Assembly: GCA_020746875.1 (NCBI GenBank)
Contig: JAGTJL010000014.1
Span: forward strand, 1,612,001 to 1,676,000
Length of the DNA: 64,000 bases
Direction of reading: 5' to 3'
Origin: Rhexocercosporidium sp. MPI-PUGE-AT-0058
Taxonomy: Eukaryota > Ascomycota > Leotiomycetes > Helotiales
Shown here piece after piece: positions 33,145 to 45,579 of the stretch; within the stretch, counting starts at the first letter, position 1, and each line of letters opens with the position of its first letter. The translations under genes and the position numbers were made by a program. Under the pieces are notes generated by a model. That model saw nothing but the letters and a program-made list of their open reading frames with translations, was not told the origin of the DNA and did not search any database.

Positions 33145-34632
33145 TTCTCGATTTGAGAGAGAGATGAACTTTTTCATTGCGATGGGCTTGTTGGAGCTGT
33201 CGTGAAGAAGAGGTTGTTGGGTGCCTTGAGGAGGTGAGTGGACGGTGTGTAGCATTGGAGAAGCTGACTCTGATTTTGGCTTAACAGATCCGTGATGCAC
33301 ATATACGCCGGCCTGACAACACCTTTGGGACTTCAACGATGCGAGTGATAACTTCTTGATATGACTATGGGGGATGCGGTGATAGAAGAGAGCTCTGGGT
33401 TGGTGGATAGGCAGCACACACAATACAATGCTGGAATGGTACGCTGGGACTTCAAGCTTGAATGGGCTTGGTAGAGGGTTTATTTTAAAGTCACAGCACT
33501 GGAGGTCTGGCACAGTGGCGAGTCATGGATTTGGAGCAGAGTTCCACACCAAGATGGATTTGATGGGGCTTGAGCTATGTGAAGCAGGGCACAGATGAAG
33601 CGACGAGACAAATCAAGAACTATAGATCCCAACAAGTAAAAATCTTGATTTGATTTCATGACACTGAATGCTAGATGAACCATTCAACCCACCAGCCTCT
33701 TCCACAGGACACTTCCAGCTGAATGATTTATTATCCTGCCTAGTACCTACGCACACTTCCGAGGACGGCTTCCAAACTAATGCACGAGAGAGATGGCAAT
33801 GCAGTAGTGCCTGCAGCCCCTTTTTACTTCTCAGCCCTTGTGATATGCAAATAGCATCATCATCGTGCTATGCTTGCTTATGTCTGTCTACCTGATTGAT
33901 GCGACTGTACGTAGAGTTTCTCTGTACAACCTAATCTGCTTGGTCCCTGCACAGGATATCACAGCCCTACCACACAGAGGAGAAGCCTCAGCTCACAAGC
34001 TGGATCGGATGTCTCCGAATGGTTCATCCTCCAAAACTCTCCGCTCCGCAGGTTCAGATGCTGGAATGGACGCCGGCCCGGGAGATCGGCCGTGCCTGGA
34101 TTTTGGTTCGACGCGCCAAGAATTGCTAGGAGGAGATTAAGATTGGGCTGAAGTGGATTTGGTGTGCATTGGATGGGATTGGATTGGACTGGATGTCGAA
34201 GAAGGTAGGTAGCAACAGCACTACCGAGTTTGATTGATCCAACTGTATCACGCGTAGGAAGGATCTCCGAAATTACAAGCAAGCAGGCAAGCAAGCAAAC
34301 TGGCTGGGCAAAGCTGTCTTCTGTTCCAGGCCAGCAAAGCAGCCAGCCCAGCCTCCCGCCTCCAGTCTCAGCCCCCAGCCCGGTCTGAACTGGAACACGA
34401 GCACGACCACGACCACGACCACGACCACCAGGTTACGTTACGAAAACCCCACAGACATCCCTCCCTCAGATCTCGGTCGCTATCCCTTTTCTTACTCCCC
34501 TTGTTTCGCTCCTCTACAACTCTAACTACAATTCCGAAACCCCTACCATGACCTTGTCCACGGCGGCACCATTGCGACAACAGGACCACAGGACAGCAGC
34601 GCTGTACTCATAACACTACACGTACATCAGCA
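33145..34632. other. Intergenic region between U4 and the RA-PH gene
   Basis: No gene is convincing. The right part holds simple repeats: a CAAG-rich tract (about 34273-34302) and a (CACGAC)n hexanucleotide run (34398-34429). The latter lies about 200 bp upstream of the RA-PH start, in its likely promoter or 5' UTR. Confidence 0.5.
34398..34429. repeat. (CACGAC)n hexanucleotide repeat
   Basis: Near-perfect tandem hexamers lie upstream of the RA-PH protein gene and are likely transcribed in its 5' leader. Confidence 0.8.
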
Positions 34633-37010
34633 ATGGCCGACAAAGAGCCAGCCTCGTCGCCAGCCCCGCTTCCAAAATACTCAAGATACAGACGCCAGAC
34701 CCTCAAGCCAGAACCTGAACCCCAGCCTGTACCCGAACCAGTACAGAAACCCAACAATGACTTCTCCCGCTCGAAAAGCATGTCCAGATACCGGCGGTCA
34801 GTGGTACCTGCGAAAGCTGCGCAAATCGCCGACTACTCGAACCCTCCCGTACCAGCTCTGCCAGGGGCGCAGAATACAAATGGCACAGATGGCAGAAATA
34901 TTGCAAGAAGGGTTACGGAGCCGGTAAACAATTCGCAAGGAGAGGAGCGCCATGGAGAGACTACTGGCAGATCTCAAGGACGATACCGCGAAACTGAGGA
35001 GGAGCGCATGCGCCGCAAAGTCAAAGAATTTCGAGAGCGCGAGGAACAGCAACGAAAAGTCGAGCAGGCAAAAGCTGAGCAGGAACGCTTGAGACAACAG
35101 CGGCGCGAGGAAGAAGAGCTTCAGCGCATGGCGGAGGAAGAACCCGAGAGATTGCTGGCCGAACAAAAGCGCAAAGATTTGGAACGACTGCAGGCCGAGT
35201 TGGATGCTGCTCCACCGCCATTGCCCGTTGCGAGTCCGAAAAAAGAGAAATTTGCATTCTTCTCGAGGAAGCGAGCTGTAACGAGGACTACGCCCCCTAC
35301 AACTTCTGGAAGTGGATCGGGGACGAATACCATGTCGAAATCGAGGAGTAATGAGCCGCCGAGGAGTACAGAGGTCCCAAGGAGTACGGAAATACCTAGA
35401 GGAATTGAGCAGGGAGGTGGTGGGATTGTTCCCCAAACAGATGCGCCGATATCTGCGTCGAATGCTGGAGAACGGGTAAGTGTTTTGGTTGTTATACCAG
35501 GGGCATTGCTAACTCTTAGCAGAGGGTTCTCATTCGTTGCAAACAATCCTCGATCAATCTCCCAATTACCCCCGAAACCACACCAGTCGATATCATATAC
35601 TCTTCTGCGAATATCATGTCCCAAAGTATTATTCCATCTACAGCCATTCTACTCGAATCGTATACACAGCTGGGTCTTGAACGACGAGTACGGCGGTACG
35701 AACATATCCGAGACATCATGAACTCTTGGGACCGAGATACCCAAAACGCTCTGCTCCTTATCAATTCGGACTCTCCAAATTTCGACAAGGATCTTGAGGC
35801 GTCTTCAATCCCGAAAGAAGCCCCAGGAAATGTGACAGTTTTAATGTACCATTCCCAGAAGCCTGGGAAGTGGAACAAACGACATGTCAATATACTTTCC
35901 TCCGGCCAGATGTACACTTCTAAAAAGGCTGGAGCCAAAATGTCGGATAAAGATGTGTTGAGCATATGCCATTTATCTGATTTTGATATTTATACCCCTA
36001 CTCCCCAGCAGACACGAAAGGTTTTAAAACCACCTAAGAAGCACTGTTACGCAGTCAAGAGTCAGCAGAAGACGACCATGTTTCTCAGTACTGAAAACTT
36101 CGTTCATTTCTTCAGCTCAGACGATCTAGCCCTGGCGGAGAAATTCTATGCCGCTGTCCAGAATTGGCGAAGTTGGTATCTAGTGAACAAAATGGGCGAA
36201 GGCAAGAAAGTCGAGACCAAGAAAGTCAAAGAAATTGTTGATCGTGGGCGACCAGGCACCAGAGGCGGACACACAGTCAAGGTCTCGGTCGACGAAAATC
36301 CCTACACCATTGGATCATTCCAGCCTCTGATGGACTTAAACCGCTTCAACACTGGGGAAGACGAGTATGACTCCGAGGAGGAGAACATGCCACGCCAAAT
36401 CCCCTTCCACCTCCGCAACAGTGTTTCACTATCACCACTCCCCTCAAACCGAGAAAGCCGCCGCCACCCACCACCGGTATCCTACAAGCTCCCACCCGAA
36501 GCCGAGGACGAATTCGCATCCTCCGGCCTCCTAGGCCGCACCTACTCGCAACGCCTCAAACTCCAAAAAGAGCGTGACGAGAAAGCCGGTCCCTTCATCG
36601 AAGGGCCTTCTCTCCTCAACGGCCCAGGCCATCAACGTTCCCTCTCCACGAAGTCCATCAAGACCAGCAAACGCCCACAGACTTCAGGCGGGACAAATGG
36701 CTACAACAGTGATCTCCAGCGCGGTCCAAGCCAGAATATCCCGAAACCACTACTTGATTTCACGCCGCATTTCCAGGAGGCGCCGCAGTGGGATCGGAGG
36801 GGGAAGGGGCATGGTGTTGCGCCTCTGGAGGGCGTGCCACTTGTTGAGATTGCGACAACGCCGGAGAGCGGGATGGCGGATATTCCTAGGAGTGGGACAG
36901 TTTTTAGGAGGGATGCTAGGCCGAATACCAGCTCGGGGGCGTTTGTGAAGGGTGGGTTTGCTAATGGTGGAGGAGGGATGATGAATAGGGGGAGGGTGAA
37001 TTATGATTGA
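34633..37010 (+). CDS. RA-PH domain protein (MRL-like adaptor)
   Basis: Exons 34633-35475 and 35523-37010 give 776 residues, joined in phase 0. An upstream TAG before the second AG makes a tandem acceptor (TTAGCAG), so a one-codon Gln variant is possible. The N-terminus is disordered and Pro-rich. Residues about 115-190 form a charged coiled coil (REREEQQRKVEQAKAEQERL). A Ras-association-type segment follows the junction (RVLIRCKQSSINLPI...YTQLGLERRVRRYEHIRDIM). The PH domain runs from GNVTVLMYHSQKPGKWNKRH to EKFYAAVQNWRSWYLVNK. The tail is Pro/Ser/Gly-rich. The order RA-PH resembles the MRL (Mig10/RIAM/lamellipodin) class of adaptors that link Ras-like GTPases and phosphoinositides to the actin cortex. 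That role in this fungus is inference. Confidence 0.85.
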
Positions 37011-38193
37011 TGAGATGAGTTTGAGATTGCGGCCACGCTGGGCTGAGCTTATCCGGTTGACTTTGTTGTGTTTCTTGACTTTGCATTGCGCGGATCGCGA
37101 AATGGAATTGGTGGGAAAAGGCAGGGGTTTGCTGCATGCGTGCACCACCTTTGTTTTGTTTTGATGTCTGACTAGGCTGGCTGGGTTAGCGAGTCCGTGG
37201 ATTGGGGGGCTTTGATTTGTTTGTTTATATACCATTTAGTTGCATTGTTCATCTGATTCTTGACCACTTACACCACAAGAACTCGCTCTACATGTTCCAT
37301 TTTCGATCCATCCCTACATACACATACATGTATATGTCAAATGAGTACATCCCACACTATAATCTAAGTGGTAGCGAATGCTAGGCATTGCGAGGATCTG
37401 ATGGAGATTTGGAGGACTCAAGGTGGTGAAGAATGCATGATAATGTTCATTCCCAAAACTTCCACCCCTGAGATGGGAATCTCGCATCTTGCAGATGAAG
37501 GTGTGAGGTTTGGCAGGGAGAGGGGGGGGGGGGTTCTTTTAAGTATCGGGACCGAGATTCCCATCACTTAATTATCTCATCGCGGTGCGACGTTGTGTTC
37601 TCAAGTTCCCATGCAAGGGAGGAAGCATAGCATAGTCACCACTATCCCCAGAGGGGAAGAATATCAGTTCTGTTCTCTTTCGTCCTCAAATCGTTTCTTT
37701 CTAGACAGGGAAGCATCTTGAAATCTCGCTTGTTTTCATTGGTTGTCATATTCTTCCCAACTCGGCTTAGATACCTTTTCACCCCCCTCGCTTCTCCATG
37801 GCAGGTTGTAGGGGAGGTTGAGATGTTTCCTTGAAGAGAGTGGTAAGCATTTTAAGGTGCTGAGTTTGGCTGCAGAAACGAGAGTAGTGCCTGCAAGCAT
37901 TGGTGTAGATAGACCCTCCTGAAGGGGTTGCTTAGTCTTGTTTGGTTAGATACGCATTCTTCCCGATTCGTCTTGACGGTGATGGCGCCGCTTCACTGAT
38001 CTTTTCAAACTAGTCTCCTGCAGAAGCAGGTATACTATTTCCTACGTTCCCGACTTCGACCCCGTTATATAAAGGGTGTGACTGCCCACCAACTCAAGCC
38101 AAATGTTGTTCATCTGACAGACATATGACCTATCAACATTGACATCCCCCAGCCCCAGTCACCGAAAGAAACATTTCATTTCAGTATTACAGC
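37011..38193. other. Intergenic region with a G12 homopolymer
   Basis: This covers the 3' flanks of two convergent genes. A run of 12 G lies at 37522-37533, a likely length-variable site. No coding or RNA gene is seen. Confidence 0.55.
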
Positions 38194-39899
38194 CTATAAA
38201 TCAATCCGACACCTCCATAGATCCTGCAACGGCCCAGCACACATATCGGCCGATAGGAAATGCGCCAGCAACACATCCCTAATATCCTTCCACTGACTCC
38301 AATCCAGCGGCACGAATATTTTCATCAGCTGCTCAACATAATGCACCGTCCTCTGGGAATTCACCTTCCCACCCCCAAGCAGAAATCGTACCAGCCCCTC
38401 CACCACCGCACTCCAGCTCTGACAATCATCCAGCAACGCCCCCTTCAACTCCTCAATCGCCATTCCACTTTGAGTCTCCCAATCCCCATAACTCTGAACC
38501 CTACAGATAGCGCTGATATATATCAAGCACGCAATACGAAATGAGTCCTCGATTAGGAACCGTCTAAACGGCGTAGTTCTACTGGTATCTGGGGAGAGAA
38601 TACGAATCAAATCCGAATTGGTTTTCGCCACAAACGCCGTATATCTTTCCATCTCCCTCCCATCCATACTCTTCCCGCGGATCAAGCTAGTAGCATTCTC
38701 CAACTCCCCAAGTAAGATCATCAAATCATCATAGAGCGTATAGTTTGGAGGTAGACTGTCTCGCGGTATATTGAAAGGAGCCGTATATTCAATCGGTTTC
38801 AGCGATGAAGTTGTACTGTCAGGATCACAGCTCGTGAAAGCGAATCGCCGATGGCAGGCTAGTGCTGCTGCGCCGGCGAAGTCGTGCCATGCGAGGAGGG
38901 ATGCGAGGAGCGGGTTTGTTTGTTGGAGCTTCTCGTAGCCGCCGCGCGATTTTAGCATTTCGAGAACGCCGTCCATGTGCGTGTTGAATGTTTCGGGGGT
39001 TCCGAAGAGGAGCTGGTGGGTTTCTCGATGTCAGCGTTTGCTTTCCAAGTCCAGGAATCGAGAGGTTCATGGGGAGTTGAAATGTACCTCTGTACCAGCA
39101 AACATCGAACAAGCATTTATAGTCCCATCAGTAAAATAGGATTGGGAAACAGCCATCCGCTTGTTTACTAGCGTCATGGCTTGGGACTTATACTCGATAC
39201 TTTGCTGAGACTGGGATCTCCCCGAACGAAGCGCGATGTCATTCGCAGCACCTGAGATGATGACAAGGAATGAAGCGGCATCTTGCAGGGATACTTGGAG
39301 CATCAGCTTCTTCACAGGCGTATAATCATGATTCGATAACAGGAATGGCTTTGGTCGGAATGTCGTGTAGTCTATGTTGGCGATTTAGTCCACAGGATGA
39401 GATCGCAACACACTGGTAGACGGAGGCAGCTTACAGTGATCCACCAAGCCAAGATCTTTACCCGAAGACAACTTCACGGGAAATTGATTGAAAGGATCAA
39501 CCAATCCTTCCAAAACAGTGTTTATAGACGGCAGAAACTTGACATCTTTCGTAACCATCGCCGTCCTCTCTTGCTGAACGGGTTGGAGCACCACCTTTGT
39601 CTTGCTCACTGTAACTGCTGGTGCCAAAGACCGTTTACCACCCTCTTTCTTCTTCTGAAAACGCAACGTCTCGAGTTTCTGTCGCTGTTTTGCTTCGCGA
39701 ATGACATGTGATCTGGCCTTGCGACGTGCATCTTTATCCTCGACATCGATGAACTCGAAAGTCAATGACGTGCGCGGCTGAGGAGTCAGGGCTAAGTCCG
39801 AAGAAGAATCATGATTAGCCAATAATCGCATCAGCAAGACGAAGCCTGGATGCTACGATATGGAACAGGAAACCTACATGCGGGATTCGAGGGCGCCAT
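38194..39899 (-). CDS. Fungal transcription-factor-domain protein (PF11951 type, no zinc cluster)
   Basis: Four exons (39899-39878, 39791-39435, 39371-39088, 39012-38194) give 493 residues; introns are 86, 63 and 75 bp. The N-terminus reads TSLTFEFIDVEDKDARRKAR followed by SHVIREAKQRQK. This short basic motif is typical of a large group of mould proteins annotated as transcription-factor-like or 'tachykinin family'. No Zn2Cys6 cluster is present. The C-terminal two thirds (from YYTTFRPKPFLL through LLASLLAWHDFAGAAALACH to FVPLDWSQWKDIRDVLLAHF) look like the helical fungal-specific regulatory domain. It is probably nuclear and regulatory; the target is unknown. It shares a 794-bp divergent promoter region with the bZIP gene. 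Confidence 0.8.
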
Positions 39900-40693
39900 A
39901 ATTTAAGTTACATTGAACGGTTTCTGATGAAGCCTGATGAAGACATTCGGGAAACGTTCCTGATATGTGCGGGAAAGGGCCTTCGATGCTGATAGGCCTA
40001 TCTAAAGACCTCATTAGGCATAGTACAGTCGCCATGAGAGACATCAGTCTATTGGGTAGCTTCATACCCGTACTTCTCCTGCGCGAGAAAACATAATCCC
40101 CCAGTCAGCAAAGTTCCTGCCCCATCACTAATCAACATGCAGCTAAGCGAGAGTTGTCAATTGGAGAGCTCGAGCTCTAGTGGGGCAGATCTCCTACACT
40201 TGTACATATCTGGCAATTGAATACTACTGAGTCCATGGATTCCGCAAGTGAATGGTCTCCGTGGTCTTAAGACGGCCGCGGGTCATCTTTGATCCATCTG
40301 TTCGAGTCAGTTCGACCAATCCAAGAAGAACTCAAATAAGTGCGCTCGACTCAGATGAGAATCTAGATTGACCAATCACGGTCGCTGCTTAGTCTGCGAG
40401 AAGGCATGTCGATGTTCCTTTTCCGGAGATATCAACAATGTTAGAGATGACGATGATGTTTTGGGATGGGGTTAAGGGAGTGAGTAGGGCTGCTGGTGAG
40501 AGATAGATATATGAAGGATGCTGCTCTACAGAAGTTCGATCACTTCTTCATTCCAACAGAGTACTTTGCATCTTGGAAGCCGAAACAAAAACTATTCATC
40601 TCTCTACCCCACACATTCTCAATCGAGATATTTACTCCAAAAGTCTGCGCCAATCAACGAACCAGTTTTGTGATCAACTAGATATCCGTCAAA
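39900..40693. promoter_or_regulatory. Divergent intergenic promoter region
   Basis: 794 bp separate the start codons of two oppositely transcribed regulator genes (the TF-domain protein to the left, the bZIP to the right). No individual binding site is claimed. Confidence 0.5.
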
Positions 40694-41555
40694 ATGAATT
40701 ATTTTCGCCGCGATCACGAGGTCGGCAATTCGCAGAACGCAGAAGCACAAATCCAGCTAGTATGCACCATCGCACTCAAGAATTAAACATTGATCGATGA
40801 CCTCATCTAACAATCTGATAGGCTGATGATACATGCCACATCAAAACCGACCCCGAAAGCGGAGTCCTCTTCGACATGGAAGCAGTCTGGTGTTCATTCT
40901 GCCAAAGACCTCGCTTTGAAGACGGCGTCTGCACCGAAATCTGCATCTGCGTCTCTTTCACGACAAACACCGACACATGGATGCAACAAGCTGTCGACGG
41001 TTCGTCATTCGAGAATCTCTCGACTCGAAACTGCCACTACAATGCTATCGACACGTGGCTGCATGGGTCGGTTGACGATGATGCTATTGAAATTCCCCAG
41101 TCTAGTGTATTTGATGCGATGATTGAGATTTCTCCTGTAGCTACTACTTTGGGATTGTACGCTTTGTCGATGCCGGGTACTTCTTCGCCAGCAACCAGTG
41201 TCACGGGTATGACTAGAGGAACGAGCGTAACGAGTGGATCGGACAAATCTCCTTCCTGTGGACGCAGCAGTCTTGAGATGGATAGCACTAGTGATAGTTC
41301 AGAGTTCCGTCGCATGTTGAATGCTAAACAGGTTAGAGATCCCAGCTATCATCATTCAATCCTTCGTAGCTAACAGATGTGCAGAGACGCCGCGAGCAGA
41401 ACCGCGAGTCGCAACACCGTTTCCGCGAGCGTAAGAATCAGGTTGTCAAGGATTTGGAGCTTAAAGTCGAGAATCTTGCAAAGATCAACGAGATTCTCAA
41501 TCGCGAGATAGCTGCTTTGAGGAAGAAGCTGGGAGGGAATGGAGAGGTGGTGTAG
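40694..41555 (+). CDS. bZIP transcription factor with N-terminal Cys cluster
   Basis: Exons 40694-40759, 40822-41331 and 41385-41555 give 248 residues. Intron 1 (62 bp) ends CTAAC...GATAG and joins in phase 0; intron 2 (53 bp) starts GTTAGA. The bZIP lies at the extreme C-terminus: the basic region RRREQNRESQHRFRERK fits the N-x7-R signature and resembles AP-1-like factors, with four leucines in heptads through DLELKVENLAKINEIL and onward. The DNA-binding exon is separate from the rest. The N-terminus carries an unusual CSFCQRPRFEDGVCTEICIC cluster. The middle is Ser/Thr-rich. A shorter model starting at ATG 40876 also works but drops an in-frame exon. Expected to bind DNA as a dimer in the nucleus; its pathway is unknown. 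Confidence 0.82.
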
Positions 41556-42085
41556 CAGTTATTGATCGATACCAATGGAGAAGATTTTGAAAATCTGGAT
41601 CGTTTAATGGCTGTGCATGAAGTGTGTGAGTGAAACTGACTAGATGATGCTCAGAATGCAGTGGAATTCTTCAGGTAAGGAGCGCTTCTTCACTTTAGAA
41701 CTTTACCTAATCAACAAAGCCAAGCAGACGAGCCAATCATGAACGATTATATATTATTAGCTAATGAACAAAGGTCGCGGATGAGATAATACTGGGCGCT
41801 ACACTTTACATACGAAGCTGGATTCTATTAAAACACGATATCGATAAAAACACCGAGGACGCACTCTCGATATGGATCATTGCATTGAGAAAGCCTGCCT
41901 CCGATGATCCAGTGAGTTAGTTGATGTCACGTTATTGTACCCCTCACTGAAATTGTCAGGTCACAGCATGAGTAGAGTAGACCTTTCGAGACGCTCTTCT
42001 TCAAACGTAAACACAACATAATATCGATGTCGTAGGCGCCAGCTTCTCACCTTCAAATTTTCATCGAAATCAAACATTGGCTGTC
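41556..42085. other. Intergenic
   Basis: 530 bp separate the bZIP and hydrolase genes on the same strand. Nothing recognisable apart from AT-rich sequence and presumed promoter. Confidence 0.5.
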
Positions 42086-42985
42086 ATGAATTCCTACAAG
42101 ACCATTCTCACCCGTCTTCTGGAGATTGCATACCACGAGCATGGTCCCTCCACAGGCTGGCCCGTGATTCTCTCTCACGGCTTCCCATACTCCCCAACAG
42201 CATTCGATCAAGTCGTACCTATTCTCACCTCTCAAGGTGCTCGTGTGATAGTCCCCTACCTACGAGGCTTCGGACCCACACGTTTCATCTCGCCCAAAGG
42301 CAGCACCAGACGTTCGAATCAGCAAGCAGCACTCGGGTCAGACCTTCTGGCCCTACTCGATGCGCTGGGAATCAAGAAAGCTATCCTCGCAGGCTTCGAT
42401 TGGGGCGGCGTCTCTTCATGCGTCGTTGCTGCACTCTGGCCTGAACGAGTAGCAGGTTTGGTCAGCTATGCGGGGTATGATATTGCAGATATCGCGGCTC
42501 AAACAAGTCCATGCAGTCCACAGCTCGAATCTGTGATGTGGTACCAGCATCTCCTCCAGAGCGAGCGGGGACGTCTTTGTCTTGCACAAGACAGGAAGAA
42601 CTTCTCCAAATTGCTGTGGAAGCAATGGAGTCCGACCTGGACTTTCAGCGATGAACTATTTGAGAGGACCGCCGAGAGCTGGGAGAATAAAGATTGGATC
42701 GATGTTGTCGTCTCGATTTATCGGCATTGTTTTGGGAATGAGAAGGGTGATCCAGCGTTGGAAGAGTTGGAGAGGAGGTTGGTTGAGAAACCGAAGATTA
42801 CAGTACCGTGTGTGACATTGGATGGGATGAGGGATCCTTTGAAACCGGGTGGATCGGAAAGTCACGATGTGATGTTTACAGGCAGGCATGAGAGGAGGGT
42901 TGTTGACTGCGGACATGCGCTGCCGATGGAGAGACCCGAGGACTTTGCAAAGGCTGTGCTTGACGTGCATCAGTGGACTTCCTGA
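42086..42985 (+). CDS. Alpha/beta hydrolase, epoxide-hydrolase-like
   Basis: A single exon encodes 299 residues. The upstream in-frame TTG at 42077 is not a start, so ATG 42086 is used. The oxyanion motif is HGFP (residues 31-34). The nucleophile elbow reads GFDWGG with Asp105 as nucleophile, as in soluble epoxide hydrolases and haloalkane dehalogenases. The catalytic His is in DCGHALP (His277), and the acid is probably in the LDGMRDPL strand. PYLRGFGPT matches the RGYG.S loop. Length and order fit a small cytosolic epoxide hydrolase-like enzyme. The lid tyrosines that polarise the epoxide were not located, so substrate class is uncertain. Confidence 0.88.
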   Translation: MNSYKTILTRLLEIAYHEHGPSTGWPVILSHGFPYSPTAFDQVVPILTSQGARVIVPYLRGFGPTRFISPKGSTRRSNQQAALGSDLLALLDALGIKKAILAGFDWGGVSSCVVAALWPERVAGLVSYAGYDIADIAAQTSPCSPQLESVMWYQHLLQSERGRLCLAQDRKNFSKLLWKQWSPTWTFSDELFERTAESWENKDWIDVVVSIYRHCFGNEKGDPALEELERRLVEKPKITVPCVTLDGMRDPLKPGGSESHDVMFTGRHERRVVDCGHALPMERPEDFAKAVLDVHQWTS

Positions 42986-45579
42986 TATGTGTGTGTTGGG
43001 GTACCGTGCCGGAATGCATTGCCTGCCTCTCACGACCGCCTGCAAAGGAAATCAGTTGTGGAGGGTTCCACATGTTCAGGCGATGGCAGGAAAGTCGCAC
43101 GATATCTTGATTCTGACTAGATGTAGTCCATCATATCGTATACTTCCAATTGTAGCCAAGTACCCACTCGACAGATCAGCATTGGTACGTCATTATTTCC
43201 CAAGCATCGTCAATCTTAAAAGGCAGCCATGGGAGGATAGACTTTGGACCGTTCTTACGATAATGATCCCATCACGTGCCAAGCGCAGCCAAGCCAGGAT
43301 ACAATTGATATAAGCAGCCATCACCTTCTTATATCTCTTTGCTTCTCTCCGTTTTCATCCTTCACGAATGAGTCCACGGTCCGACGTGAATAACTACATC
43401 ACAAGAGCTAAGCCGTTCCCCATTCTATGCTCAAACAGCTGAGCTTCCCTGTTGTGGTTCTCACGTGCCACAGTCAGCAAATTTAGTCCACATCGCAGCT
43501 ACTTACGATAGGACCAGCCGACAACAGAATCCTTTTCCACCGTACTTGGATGGCCAAGAACAAGGTTGCGAGTTCTGCAAAATGTTTTGGCATACGTATC
43601 ATGTCACTCATCGACCAGCGGTTGACGCCGGGCGCGGGTGACACTCTCCGCAGCTCACAAGAAACGTCCCAAGATCGAAAGACAAACATGTTTCGTTCAA
43701 GGAGAGCTCAAGGTCGTCCTCTTGCTCAACGCCGCTGAACTCAAAAGAATGCTCCATCGTCTGATCGCAGTACCTGTTCAAAACTCAACAAAATTGCAGC
43801 ATCCTTGAACCAGACTCGATACACAAGCAAGGGAATTGACTTTCCGGTCCGTATGCGCTCACAAGCCAGCAGTTCTGCCATATTTACACGCAAGCGAGGT
43901 CAGTCGCCAAGGAGACAATTTTACGCAACAACGCTTCGAAAACCCCAATAGACTACCACATTCGCAGAGGAAGCTCTTACTTCATCGTCCTTTACATATT
44001 AGATGAGTTTTCGGGTTCGAGGTTTCATGCCACCAGATGCCGTCATACGAAGTCCAGACCTGAGCCGGCGATGTTGTTGCGGTTACTCGGATGAACTGTA
44101 CCGATGGTACCAACCAGAAGATCGATCCACTGGTACTGGATGGAACCAGAGTCTGGAGTCTGAAGGGCTCCAGAAAAACCCCCAACCCCAAGAACTTCAG
44201 GCAGCAACATTTGTGCCAGCAGATTTATTCGGTCCAACTCAAAACCTTGCCGAACAACGAAAAGAAATGCCGAACCTTCAACCTTCCGAGTTCAAAGTTC
44301 AAATTCTAAGGCAGGGAGCTTTCGATATGAAACCCAAGACACAAGCAATTAGGCAACGACATTTGTACCCAGCTGGCGCTGTTGTAATCGCTGGGCAACA
44401 TGAAGGTCTCCACTATTGGATTTTTCTCGCTCGTGACCGGATGCCAAATCTAGCCCCGAGGTCATGATTGAGATTCTCGGTAATTCCCGACCTCGCAATC
44501 TGGGGCCATCTGGAGAAGGGTTTTGTCTCCATAATCAGTTGCCCAGAACCCCAAGAGAAACTTCAGGCAACAGCATTTGTACCCTGCGCTCAAGACCGCT
44601 AATCGGACCGGAACTTAAGTCTGGAGTATTTTATCTGGAGCCGCCAGTAAAGTGATTGGATGAGTACAGAGTTTGCGGATGTTGAGTAAGTGGGTCTTTC
44701 GTCAGACGGGTGGCACAACGGGATTTGGCGGGCGCTGGTTGCAGGTCTCGGCACGCTGCTCACTCTTGGACCAAGGACTATCGATCACGATGTTGTGATC
44801 ATACCAAACTTACAGCGCTTACGCTTACAATTTCCTCCCAGTCGAAGTTTGACGGTTAGAGAAAGTTGCAGAACTGCGCCTGAAGGTTGGAAGGTCGTTC
44901 CAGTTCTTCTTGTTTCAGCTTGGCACTAAAATTACCTTTGCAAGCATCAAACCAGCTGTCAGTTCAGAATGTTCAGTGATGTCCCCGTTCACCACACCAT
45001 GTGTCAACCCCATGTTGATCTTTTTTCCTGTTTTCTCACCAGTTTTATGGACCTCAACTCCAACTTCATAGGAAACTATCTTTGTTGGGGTGTATGGCCC
45101 GCACCTCGAGATCCTTGGCCGCCGTCGCAACGCTTCGATGGGCTGGGAATGGCGTTGGGATGGCGTTCTTAGCGAGCTGCCGATCTGTTGATCTTTTCTG
45201 CATTGACCAGTTGTACGCTGTGCTAATGCATGGGGGCCCGCGGGGTCTCCTCCTGGCGGCTCTTGGCTGTACATAAGACAGGGTTACATCCCTCCTGCAA
45301 TGCATGTTGAATGACGTGAACGAGACCCGAGATGGAGATGAACTGCAAGACTGGGTCTCCGAACTATCCAGAGCAAAGTGTGAGCACTAGATTCTTATTT
45401 TTTCTTGTGTCTCCTCTTTTTCTCCTCAATTGCACTGGACTATATGTTTGGCGCCTCGTCCCTCTTGTCAAAATTGCTTCTTCACATTCTCCAAGACTTG
45501 GACACAGCTCAGGTGGAGCTGTATAATTTTTGCCCTTGAGCGACATTTCATAGCAGCAACAATAGTCGTTGGATACATC
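42986..45579. other. Gene-poor region with degenerate internal repeats
   Basis: 2.6 kb without a supported gene. A 154-codon frame at 44003-44467 (+) has no recognisable domain. Three related segments occur in the same orientation (about 44198-44218, 44353-44371 and 44558-44583), each containing a version of CAGGCARCAACATTTGT followed by G/A-CC. This suggests an old local duplication. Possibly a decayed mobile or subtelomere-like fragment; not assignable. Confidence 0.4.

Noticed and set aside
32966..33165. A possible spliced 47-codon protein starting at ATG 32966 across the U4 intron
   Set aside because: The sequence matches U4 snRNA by primary sequence, secondary structure and Sm site. The short frame is incidental and has no protein-like features.
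44003..44467. 154-codon open frame, plus strand
   Set aside because: No domain, no splice-linked extension and irregular composition; it overlaps degenerate repeats. Mentioned only within the intergenic description.
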